This document shows positions 26,601 through 39,100 of a stretch of DNA of 64,000 nt, in pieces. How positions within the stretch are numbered: the stretch's first letter is position 1; each line of letters opens with the position of its first letter. The position numbers were made by a program, and so were the translations under genes. The DNA comes from Protula sp. h YS-2021 (taxonomy: Eukaryota > Annelida > Polychaeta > Sabellida > Serpulidae). The stretch is from assembly GCA_949752745.1 (NCBI GenBank), contig OX457028.1:20135352-20199351 (forward strand). Direction: 5' to 3'. The notes beneath the pieces were generated by a model, which had not been told where the DNA came from, did not search any database, and saw nothing but the letters and a program-made list of their open reading frames with translations.

Positions 26601-29600
26601 CAATGGTCCAAATTGCGAACCACGCATCAACACAAGTTAAAAAAAAAACATGCGCGCTGGTCCGAAATGCGAACCGCACGGCAACACAAGCTAAATAAGC
26701 AAGCACACTGGACCAAAATAAGCACCTTGCATCAACGCAAGTTAAATAAACATGCGCACTATTTCGAAATGCGAACTGCCCATTAACGCAACTTAAATAA
26801 CATGCGCACTATTCAAAATAAGAACTGCGCATCAACGCAACTTAAATAAACATGCGCACTGGTCCAGAATAAGAACCGCGCATCAAATCAAATTAAAGAA
26901 ATATGCGCATTGGCCTGAAATAAGAACCGCGCATCGACGCACGTTAAATAAACATACGCAGTGGTTCGAAATGCGAACCACGCGCCAATGTAAGTTAAAT
27001 AAACATTTGCACTGGTCTAAAATAAGCACCGGCCATCAACGCAAGTTAAATAAACATGCGCACTGGTCCGAAATTCGAACCGTGCATCAACGCAAGTTAA
27101 ATAGACATGCGCAGTAGTTCGGAATGCGAACCACGCTCCAACGCAAGTTAAATAAACATTTGCACTGGTCCAAAATAAGCACTGCGCATCAACGCAAGTT
27201 AAATAAACATGCGCACTGGTCCGAAATTCGAACCGCGCATTAACGCAAGTTAAATAAACATGCGTAATGATCCGAAATTCGAACTGCTCATCAACGCAAG
27301 TTAAATAAACATGCACACTGGTCCAAAATGCAAACCGCGCACCAACGCAAGTTAAATAAACATAGGCACACGTCCAAAATAAGCACCGTGCATCAACGCA
27401 AGTTAAATAAACATGCAAACTGGTCCGAAATGCGAACCGCGTATCAAGGCAACCTAAGAAAACTTGGGCTGTCCGAAATAAGTACCGCTCATCAACGCAA
27501 GTAAAATAAACATGCTCATTGGTATAGAATAAGAACCGCACATCAACACAAGGTAAATAAACATGCGCACTGATCCGAAATAAGAACCGCACATCAACAC
27601 AAGGTAAATAAACATGCGCACTGATCCGAAATAAGAACCGCACATCAGCACAATGTAAATAAAGATGCGCATTGATCCGAAATAAGAACCGCAAATCAAC
27701 ACAAGGTAAATAAACGTGCGCACTGATCCGAAATAAGAACTGCACATCAACAAAAGGTAAAAAAAAAAAAAAAACATGAGCCCTCGTCAGAAATGCGAAC
27801 CGCACATCAAGGGAAGTTAAATAAACATGTGCACTGTTCCAAAATGGGAACCGCACATCTACACAAAATTAAATAAACATGCGCACTTGTCTGAATAAGA
27901 ACCGCGCATCAAGGCAAGTTACATAAATATGCGCACTGGTCCGAAATGCGAGCGTTGTTTGAAGGTACCTATGGCAGACTATCCTGTCTACCAGAGATAC
28001 AAAAAATCTTCATCTTTTGAAGCCCAATTTTTCAGGAAAATTCCCTTGCTCATGCACGCTGGAATTGGTTTTATTGCTTTTCGTAAGCTTGGACAAACTT
28101 GTGTAAAATTCAAAAGTTTTTTTTTTTTTTGGATAATTACAAAATTTGTTTTAACTGTTTCACAACATAAACTATTCTTCCTGTATATAAACAAATGTAA
28201 ATTATTGCGTAGGTATATGGTTGTTTCCGTATTTTGTCCTTATTTGTTTCTTTATGTTTTATACCCCCTTTAATCATGCGGATTTTCTACACATGTGCAA
28301 TCGAAACCGTAAACTGGTAAATTGGGATTGATTAATTGAGAAATTCTGTATTCCGATTGCAGACTAACTGGGTAAAAATGAAAGAAATGACAGGGACTTC
28401 ACCAAAATATCAAATCGTATTTTTAACAACCGTGTACTATTTTATTTTTTTTTTACGTTTTTTTCCCTATTTTAAAGGTTTAACAAGAAACAAGTTTTAG
28501 CAAATAATGAGGGCTGGCAAAAATCACATAAAATATATATTTATGATTTTTTATTACGTGGATTTTACGACTTAAACCACCAAAAAAAAAATCGTCATAA
28601 AAGACAATAAATTATACAAAATGCCCCTTTTGATGCTTTTTCCGTGCTGAACTGATCAGTACACACAAAAGTATCACTTTGAATCAAAACATTTGCCTTG
28701 ACTGGTCTTAGTTGACAGAAAAGACAACTGTTGACTTGAAGTGATTGCCTTATGAAACAGCTGGCGAAACCATGTTTCAAGTTCTTGGCTGTGAACTCAG
28801 CATAAATGCGGGTTGATTGGGAATTGTGTATTCTGCCATCTGGCACACGTTTGACAAAAAATATCGTTGAGCAACTTAAAAAAGGTGCTGAATTTTCACC
28901 CGTAAAATATTTGAAAATTAAAAAAAAATCGTTTGTTGATTTTTTGTCTTTTGGTTTAAATCATATAATATAAATCAGTTGATTTAAATCATACCACAGC
29001 TATTTATTACAATTGCTGTGTTCTGTATGAGCTATTTTTGCAGTATTTCTTTTGTTATTATTTTTCCGTGGGTAGGTCGTTTATTCCATGGGTAAGTCGG
29101 ACGGTTCTACCAACTCTTGATGCTTGTTTCGTTATTAGGACAGACGTATGGTATCGTTCAAACTTGGTGGGATTGTTGCTCAGTAGGTCCGAAAGATTCT
29201 GTCAAATTTTGTTGCGAGGAGAACGAACAAGTGCGGTGTATGGCTTCTTCACATAAAACATATGTATATTTTTAACATGATCTTATTTGCAAAATATCTC
29301 GATAACGGAAAGTCGTATCGTGTTTTAAATGAGTACTCAGTCGACCGATTGTATCAACTTGTTGCGGATGTATCGAAAATAAGAAAGGCGTATGACATCA
29401 TTGCGTTAAAATCAGGGCTGGTATGAAATATTTCGAATGAAATATTTCTTGAAATATTTCATGAAATATTTCACTGTAAAAATTTCCAAAATTTCACATG
29501 TTTTGAAATTTTAAATAAATAATAAGTTGGACATCAAGAATACCAAATACTGATACTTATCAACGGACATTCATCTCAAGTTCTCAGTTAACACACTGCG

Positions 29601-32600
29601 TTGGCATAACTCTACCAGTAAACAGTGCGTCCACAGAAATCCTGCGTAGTCTATGACTTTCTAAGGGCTTCTAGACATTTCGGCCCAAAACCATTTCGGC
29701 CCATAGACGTTTCCGCCCGGTCCGAAATGGCAGACCTTTTCGGCCCTAGACGTTTCGGCCCACATTTGAACTGCCAAGACATTTCGGCCCACTTTTTCCT
29801 CCCCAAGACTTTTCGGCCCACTAAAAAGTTATTACTTAGAAAGAGTTGAAGATTGACTGTCATGTATTCGTAAGTTATTTCAAGACAGCTGTGAAATTTT
29901 ATTCTTCTAACCAGGTCCAGCGTCTGATGGCTTTCAACAATTATTTGCTGATCATCTCTGGTGTGTGTTGGATTATTTTTCTATTGCAATTCCAAGTGCA
30001 TTTCATACACCTACTCTGTTATGTGATGGATTAATAGTTAATGAACTGACCGACTGTTGTGTGTGATGTGCTGTTCTGTAATCATCTGCAGAGGATTATG
30101 AGCTGATTTACCGACTTAACACGGCGTGTGATGAATTGTTTTGTTGATTGCACCTCGTAGATTCAAATCCACACACAATCAATTAGATGATTCTCGACTT
30201 GATGAGCAGGTTAAAAATGGGTTTGTCCGTTGAAACGGAATATTTGTGTGCGACTTGGGCCCCCCTCCCCCTCCACTAAATAACTAGCAGGGCCATAACC
30301 ACATTCCCTGCAAGCCATAAAAGAACGATTTGGAAGTATTTTGCAATTGATCAAATCTTCACGAGGCTGCCTTTGGTGTTTCAAGTTAATTGCAGTTACA
30401 TAACATTGATCTTATTCCTGTATGCTTATGTAGGTGTTTCAGGTTTTCATAAGTTGAAAATTGCAATCGTTAAAGAAAAAGCCATATAAGCAATCTGAGA
30501 TATTACATAACATACGAATTAAATTCAAATAGGAATAGCTACAGTTTCGATTTTTAACAAACTGCACTTCCAGTGACTTTGGAAATATGCATTAACTGTA
30601 TGTCTAACACAAAATCAAAACATCTGTTTAATGATAGTTTAGTGGGCCAAAACGTCCTGGGCCGAAAAGTCTTGGGGAGCAAGTCTAGTTAAAAATCAGT
30701 GGGCCGAAACGTCTTGGGCTGAAAACACGTCGGCCGAGAAGTCTTGGGTCGACTCGTCTATGGCAGTGTCCCGAAATGGTTTTTGGGCCGAAACGTCTTG
30801 CTTGCCTTTCTGAGTAACAAAGCTAGCAGTTGCTGGCCTGTAGCACCGTTGGCACATCTACTCCGGGTATCTGAGGGGGTGTTTCTAAGAGGTGAGGAGA
30901 GAGGCAGGAGGGTTTATAGTAACTGCTGAAAGGGGGCTCACTGTTAATGGCACAGGGAAAAGAGGTCGGATATGTACACAATATGTCAAAATATAGCTAT
31001 GTTAGCTAAACAAATAGGGAGCAACTCACGCCCGTGAGCGAGTTTGCTTCTAGTGTAGCACTGTTTGAGTAGTCACCCCTAATTCTGCAATTAAGCAGTG
31101 TTTCCCATTAAAACGAGAAAAAATTTTGCCTTTGTCCGGTTTTACGATAAAGCGGTATCAAATTATCCCGTTAAAAATACATAATTTTATGCAATCAACC
31201 GATTTATGCGTTTAACCGGTATGCGATTCAGTCATTTTTTCTGTCTATGCGTTTTTGACGGTGGTATAATTAGAGGAACAGACATTACGCATAGCCTGGA
31301 AATGTGTTTTTTTCTAATGTGCTTTGAAAGATTTCAAAAATTTCAATATTTCTGAAATATTTTAAAAATTTCCAATTTCATGAAATTTTGAAAAATTTCG
31401 AAATTTTTACCAGCCCTGGTTAAAATCTTGTTTGCAAGATTTCTCAGTCGCCGAACATCGGAAAAGTTCAAACTTGTGGGTTTGTTCGCTTCTTGGGTCC
31501 GAACGATTCTGACAGATGTTGTCACGAGTGGAAAGACCGAAGACGGTACATGACCTCACCATGTGAAATATGCATCTAATTCGACTGAGATGTTGTGTGC
31601 AAATTATCTCGGTAACGGAAAGCCTTATCGATTTTTTCTATGGGTATTTCTTGGGTCAGTCGAACGACTGTTTCAACTTTTGACGCGTGTAAAATGAAAA
31701 AAAGTTGTCATTTCGTAAAAAAAGTCGGATGGACTTTAATAAACTTGGTGTAGTTATTTCTTGGGCAAGTGGCACGGTTTTTTTAAACATTAAACTCTTA
31801 TAAAAAATTAAGAAAGGTGTATCACGTCACCACCACCCCCTCCCCCACCCCCCACCCATCACTTCCCCGTTTTGTCAGCTCTTTTGTACACTAAGCATAA
31901 TTGTTACCTGCGCTCGGATTTCAGCATTTTCTAGAAGATTCTCGAGTGTTCCTGCATTCTTTAGACTGCTGGAAAACAGTAACAGCATTGCCATGGCTAT
32001 TTCCTACATTGCCTGTGATTGACCTTTTTGTGCGTTACTGATCTGCAGCTATTACGTAACATTCCACTCGTCCAGGAGTCAGTGTCAGTGTGTGGTGTAT
32101 TATGAAGTCGTTATCTGCGAGTATTTTTCTCCTTTAAAGTGTGTCACATGATATCTTGTATTATCATAAACAGCTCACCATTTTGGCATTTTGGTTTTTT
32201 TTTTTTTTTTTGGCGATACAGCCAAAAGTAGTCAAAATACTATCTAAAATTAGGAAAATGGAAAAAATGCTGCTTTTTCCACAGATCCAAATTGATTGCG
32301 TTGAAATCGAACAGGACTGTCCCCCTCCCAAGCTCCTGCATTAGGCTTACAACTTGCTTTGCGATTTGATCAGTACTGGCCAAAAATGGTCATATTGCAG
32401 AAAAATCACAGTGTGCTCCTTCTTGAGGCATCATTAACAGTCGAAAGTTGAAGACATCGTCGTGGTTAAGTCGGAAGCGAGAAGGACTGATAAAATATGT
32501 ATTACATTACATTTGTATGAACTGAAGTTTCTCCTTTCAATTTTGTAATGTCTTCGCTTTTACGGCTGGGAACAATGTCCACAGACATTCTTGTTACGAA

Positions 32601-35600
32601 AAGTTGCCAGTATTTTTTTTTCTATAGCGTATGTATAAAATATAATAAGAGAAGAGTTTACAGCCAATTGTATTCAATACATTTTCTTTTTTGGATGTCA
32701 CCTCATTTATACGTGTAAATGGTCAGTTGATATTTTGGCACAGTTATCCAGTGTTTGCTCAAAATTTAGGTGGTGTTCAACATAACCAAAAAAAATATAT
32801 CTATTTCAGTTAACTACGCATTTTAAGGGCTTCTTTGCAAAAGCATTTGTTTGTTTGGTACATTTCCAATGACAAAAATACAGAAATTAAAAACTGTCTC
32901 CGAAGTACGACGTTTTGGAGCAGTAACAAAATATTGTTATGACCTCATTAATTAGCAGTTAAAAATGTCAATTTTTAATGCTTAAAGATAAATTGTTAAT
33001 GCTAAAAATAATTAATGAATGGGTTCAATGCTTACGTCGTTTCTAACTTTGATAACTAAAATACATTACTTTTAACGGAGGTTTTCCGATTTTATTTATA
33101 AACCCGAGTTTTACTGATGTTGATTAGGTTTTCATATCATAGCAAGCTGTCACGTATCAGATTTTGGTAAACCCACAAAAATTCTCGTGTACCAACTTCA
33201 CAATCTGATATTGTCTCCTCTGTATTGTCGAGCATATTAAGATATGTTGTGTCGCAATAAAAATTACATGGCGTAGGATCTTTTTTCAGTATTTCTGAGC
33301 ATTGCGCTAAGGTCCGTTTTTATATTTGTCAAAAGTTTCATAGATCTTGATCTGAGAAAACCCCGATTCGACAGACAAAAACGGTTTGTTTGCCTGCTAA
33401 AAGAGTTTTTTTTTCCAAGATTACAGCGACTCCCTTTCCAAGTGTATATCAGTGAAATTGAATCTGCGAAATAGTTTTGAAGTTTTGACTGCAGTATAAA
33501 GAAATTAACGTTTAAAGGAAATGGCTTTACAGAGGGCATATAAACGGATTCTTACTTTGAAGTTTGCCTAGAAGCTAGGGCGTTTCGACCGTATTAGGTT
33601 GGAATAAATGTATAAAGAAATATTATGTGCTGCAAAGGGGAAGTATAATTTATAAAATATGTTTAAGAGCTTATATGATGACGTTTTTTTTAAACTGAAA
33701 GTGCGTATGTTGACAGAAAATTAAAATTTTGATTTTTTAGTGTTATTTCTTCAATAATTAATCGTAATAAATTTTCAATGGAAGCGTCACATCCATCAGA
33801 AAGTCCAGAAGTACGAATTGGCTCGTATTCCCAAACAGGTTATAATGCATGCAGAATGACATGTATAGTGATACTTGAAAACTCGCGTAAGAGCTTATAA
33901 CATCTCGAAGCACATTTATCCAAAGAAAATTCGACTTTTGATGGGTTTTTTTTCCCTCATCACTTCTTTATATTTGGACTCAACAAACTTACAGTCGAAA
34001 CATGGCCTCCATCGGAAATCTCCAAAAGTACAAACTGGCGTATTAAGAGAACAGTGCACAGAAGCCCATGAATCTGAGTTCCTAGTCTCAGGAAATCGAG
34101 TGTTGACCAAGAATAAAACACCGTAGTTTCCGACATTGCTAGAAAATTACGAACCCTACCTTTTTCCCTGATAAACAACACGTAGCTTATCCAAACGAAT
34201 CTCGGTGCGTCTTTATTGATGAAGCCTGACTGATATATCTTTTTATTAAGTAAATGTTGAAAAACTTTCGTCCAGTGTTTTAAATTTAAATGATAACCCT
34301 TGTATTAAACCTTAGGTGGCAAGGTATTTTACTGAGAATTATCCAAGGCTCTAAAAGACACTCAGATGTCCACCTTTTCTTCCAAGCAGAAAGAATGACG
34401 TTTCATGTTTATTTTGTAGATACGATACCGTTTATTGTTGGTGACGTAGCGGCAGATGTTATTGATGGCAGCGAACAACCAGCATCTTCTGACAATCTCT
34501 TCCTTGCTTTCAACGAAATTATACGAAAGGAGGGAACGTTCAAAGGGTGGGAATTTAACGTTGAGACTCCTGGAAGTTTCACGTTTATGGTGAGTTATTT
34601 CAGCATGTGTCAGTTCTCTCATTCAATTTTTAGGTATATATTTTAGCGAGCAGAAGCAAAAATTGTTACTGGTACCTGCCGGGCAATGGTAATGAAGTAT
34701 ACGTCTTTGAAGACAATATAAATATATTATTTATCGTAGTAAAGTTTAAACCACTTTAAAGATAACATTAAGTATTAAAATTGTTTCAAAATTAATACTA
34801 TGTAGCGGAAGGACATTGAGTGACTGTCAGACGATATTTATGTATTCAGTTTTCTTTTTTCGGAGACAGAATAAAAATTACTAATTTGAAGCAGTTAGTT
34901 AATTAAGTTAGAATTAATTACATGTTTATGTGAAAAAAAAACCGCCTGACCGAGAAAGTAAAGTTGCGTACAGGACAAGCAAATGTTACATCAAATGTTT
35001 ACGGAAGTCTTGGAAGAAACTGGCGTTATTGTCATGGAAGTGCTTTATAGCTAACTCTCCTTGCAAGACACCCTTGGAACCAGATATGTCCCTTTCATAG
35101 AGATGTGTCTAAATTAGGAATTTATAAAAATATACGTAACAGGGAGCTGATCAACATATATTTTGGAAATAGTTGTTTCTCGATTGGAGGTGCTGTAAAA
35201 TGGGCGCAATTGAAGACAGAAAAAATGTACTTTTGGTTTACATAAAAACAACATACAGAAGATTTTTCCAACGAACAACCTGTTGATTACAAAAAACGTG
35301 TTTGATCTGATTTTGGTTGTGTTATTATAAGGACCAGTCACGGATATCCCACATACTTGTGAACCTCGATAAATCGCTGCTCTACTTGTACATAATCAGA
35401 TCAAAATCACATCAGACTCCTGATGTTTTGTTGATGCTGTATTTATGGGGTGCTGTTCTACAGACATAGGGTTTTTATTGTAGATTTTACGCCCAAAGTG
35501 TGGTACAGGAGAGCAGTTCTGCTTCCGGTCGTATACGTGCATCGGCACTTCCATCGACTGCTCGCGTGAGACGAACCGCTGGGCAAAGCGCTGCACATCA

Positions 35601-36125
35601 GGCTCGGTGTACAGCTTTACGAGAAAAGAATGCGTCGATACAACGACGAACAATGTTATCCCCAGTTATTTCACAGATTCGTGGCAGAACCTGGCCATTC
35701 ATGTATGCACCTTTCTACGTGAAATATTTTTCTGTTATTTTTAGTCCCCCGCCGCCGCGTAGCGCGGCTTAGAGGACTATAGTTTTCGGGTCTGTCTGTC
35801 CGTTTATGTCTGTCGACACCTTTTTTTGTTAACACACTCAAGCCTACATTTCTTGATCGATTGGGGAAATATTTTACATATGGGTAGTATGGCTGTTAAC
35901 AAGAATTGGTACAGTAAATGAGCCACGCCAGCCCGAGGACATTGGCCCAGCTAGACTTTAAAAATTCAGTCTTTGAGCACTTGAGTGAGTTAAACATATA
36001 TTCCTGAATATAATATGAATTGCTTAAGGGCTTTAATCCAAACAAACTCAGATACTGGGATTGTACGCCGCGGGGAACATAGTCACTTTTACTGACCTCC
36101 TTGTCTTTTTTTTTTTTCTTCTGCT

Positions 36126-36169
<44 letters not shown>

Positions 36170-39100
36170 ATATATATATATATTAGTCCATTCTCTCTTA
36201 TGAAGGTTAATTTATTTTGGCATATATCATGAATTTTTGTCCCATTTATTGGCATTCTAAATAGAGTTCAGACAGTGAGTGCTTTCAAAAATGCGTGATT
36301 TGTTTTTATGTGCAGCAATACGTGATGGTTCACGAAGATTCGTTTACGACGGCTCGCACAGGCACCCAGTACGAGGAGTCGAGTGCCATGGACGTGTATG
36401 TAGAGCCCGGTGACGTCATAGCAATGCTGAAGAATACTGGCGCTTTGTATCAGCAAGACATCGCGTCGTCTTGTTACGAGATCTCCGCCTACACGAACCA
36501 CATTGTTGGCCAGAGCTTCCTTTTCACTGGCGACTACCATGACGGTGATGGTGCCTGCTTCAATGCACAGCACCAGTTTCGCGCCCATTTGCTGAAGGTT
36601 CGTGAAAAGACACCTTAACTCTTTTTTTTCAAATGAAAAACAATTCATAATTGCCTTAAGGCGACATTCTTGCGAGAAACTCTTTTCGCGTACCTATATA
36701 CGCTTGCAGAGATATTCTGTCTTTTAAACGGCTCTTGGCTATGTAAGTTTTCACACCTCACCTTTTGCAAAAAAAAAAATAAATAAAAATAAATAAATAC
36801 CGTCTCAGTTCCAATCTTTCTCAAATCTGTTTCATCCCGTGGTAAGGGGGGGGGGGGGGTGTTTTATTATCTATTATTTGTTGTTTCTGTAGTAGCAGTA
36901 TCGGCGAAGTTTAGCTAAAAGTATTCAGAAGTATCCGTGTATCTGTGTGATACAGTACAGCAGAAGTACATAATTCTCCTCGTAGGTGACGCGAGCAAGC
37001 TACAAGCATATGTACACGAGCGGTGGAGAGTTTAACGTTGCTGTGGTTGCTGTAAGTAGTCTCAACTATGAAACTGCGTCGACTGTAGTGAGTGTACTGG
37101 AGCCGATAGATTCCATCAATTTCACAGCCGTAGCGCACGGTAGGGTTTTTTTTTAAATTTTTTTTATTATTGTTATTAATATTTTTATTATTTTGGAGTG
37201 GGCAGATTTTTTTAATATGGAAGAAATCAGAGAAACCAATGTGGCGGAAATCTAATGAAGGGTCTTTGGTCACTCGGTCGTGTACTGGCGCCTCCAGTGA
37301 ATGTCAGTTTGGTCCCCCGCTATATATGCAGGCGTTCTTGCATTGTGTGGCAAATGCGTCATCATTCAGATACAGTGGTCCTTTTCAACAAATTTATTTT
37401 AAAAAAAACTTTAAAAAAATAAAATCTTAAAAACCAAAAGTTTTGTTTTCGTTTTGTACCAAACCACCGGTATGGATTCGTCATAGCCTTGCGAGTCTCC
37501 AGGTGTTATTGTGACATTCAGCACCTATTGCCCTCAGTCCACCCCCTCACCCCAACCCACCCCCCCCCCCCCCCCTCTCCCACACGTCACATCAAAGTGG
37601 TTAAGAAGTATTGTATACTTAACTTTACGTGATCTTCAGTCTCACATATTCAACTTTGTTGAATATGTGGACTTTCAAAGGTTGTCATTAAAATTCCAGC
37701 ACAAATGCTCAGTTCTCTTCGTGAAGAAAGCGCCTGTGGTTATGTTTTCATTTTGTTGTTGACACCGTATTGTTCAAATCGATAATTCTGAAGCAAAAAA
37801 AAAATCCGGAATAGACTACCGATAAATCGAATGTCACAGAAATCAAAACTTTTTTTTCATTGTTTGATCATTTTAGGTTTCAGACTGTTCAGCTGACACT
37901 TTCAGGCATTTTATTGCTTTTCCTGACATTACCTCGGTACACTTTTTTTGTCAGGAAGATCACCTTCCCGTAACACTGCCGATTGTCCGCTGACTGTCCG
38001 CAAGCTTATTATTGGAGGTTCAGCTGACAATTTTTAGGGGACTACACGAACTGGTTATTCATACAGTTATCCGTAAAACAGACATTTTTGTATTCATCAG
38101 TACATAACCAGTAACGGATATGCATATTTTTAATGCTGGGCCAAATTACCACTCATCATTTGTCTTTTTCTGTTACGAAAACTTACCGCAAAGCATATTG
38201 TAAAAGAATAAATGAAAATAGTGTTTCACAGCCGTCGCTGCTTTTGGGTAGTGAAAAGGCGTGGATAGCTTTTTCAACGTCGGACGTTTTCAGTTTCCGG
38301 ACTGTCCACACGCTTATTATTGGAGGCTCAGCTGACAGTTTTCAGGAGATTGCGGACATTACCCTTTTTTTCCTGACGGCCAGTAATAAGCACCCTTTAA
38401 GAAAAATGAAGCATTATTGATTTATTTGACATTCGAATTATTGGTAGTGAATTCCGGAGAAGCCTACCTAAAATATCTAGTTTGTTATTTGCTTCAGAAT
38501 TCTTTATTTTAAACAATACGGTGTTTGTTTTTAGGTTCTTTTGTCTTATTCTTTTCAGTCCACATAAATAGCGAACATTTGGTCATTATCGCTCACAACT
38601 TTAATATTCCTCTCTTTCCTGTGTGAAATGTAGGTTTCGAAAGTTGTCTCAGTGAGGTCTCAAAGACGTCATTGGTCTGGTTGTCGGACTGGTTGCGGAA
38701 TTGTTACGTCAGTCCGGTATATGTGTGTGTGCAGAGGTTTATTTCAAACCTGTCTCACAGGCCCCATTTAATCGTTTTGTTTCTATATTTGTACGGAATG
38801 TTCCCCGGAATTCCGTTCATGAGCGATTATGATCGATTCATCAACAGATAATTGAAGTAGTATTTCTGAATTGAAAATATATCTGTACTTTTCCTAGAAG
38901 TTGCTCTTGAAGTCATTTTGACTGGAATTTACACGAATAGATAATGTGTATTCGTTTTGTTTTCACTGTACTATTTGACTTGCACAGAGCGCACAAACAC
39001 CGCTGTGACCTTCACCTGTGGCCAGCATACGGGTACTGATGTGACGTACAATTGGACGTACACGGACGGGGAACAGGATTCCATCTTCAATGTCACCACG

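Noticed and set aside
25335..27856. Long frames (up to 279 codons) on both strands as real repeat proteins
   Set aside because: They follow the 51-bp satellite exactly, are equally open on both strands, and are bounded where the array drifts. No start context, splice or domain supports coding.
25100..27945. CRISPR-like array
   Set aside because: Units are contiguous without unique spacers, and the genome is animal.
37880..38400. Pair of similar stretches (GCTTATTATTGGAGGTTCAG and GCTTATTATTGGAGGCTCAG) as a transposon
   Set aside because: They are two direct copies of a short word set with no terminal structure. Noted only as a minor local duplication.
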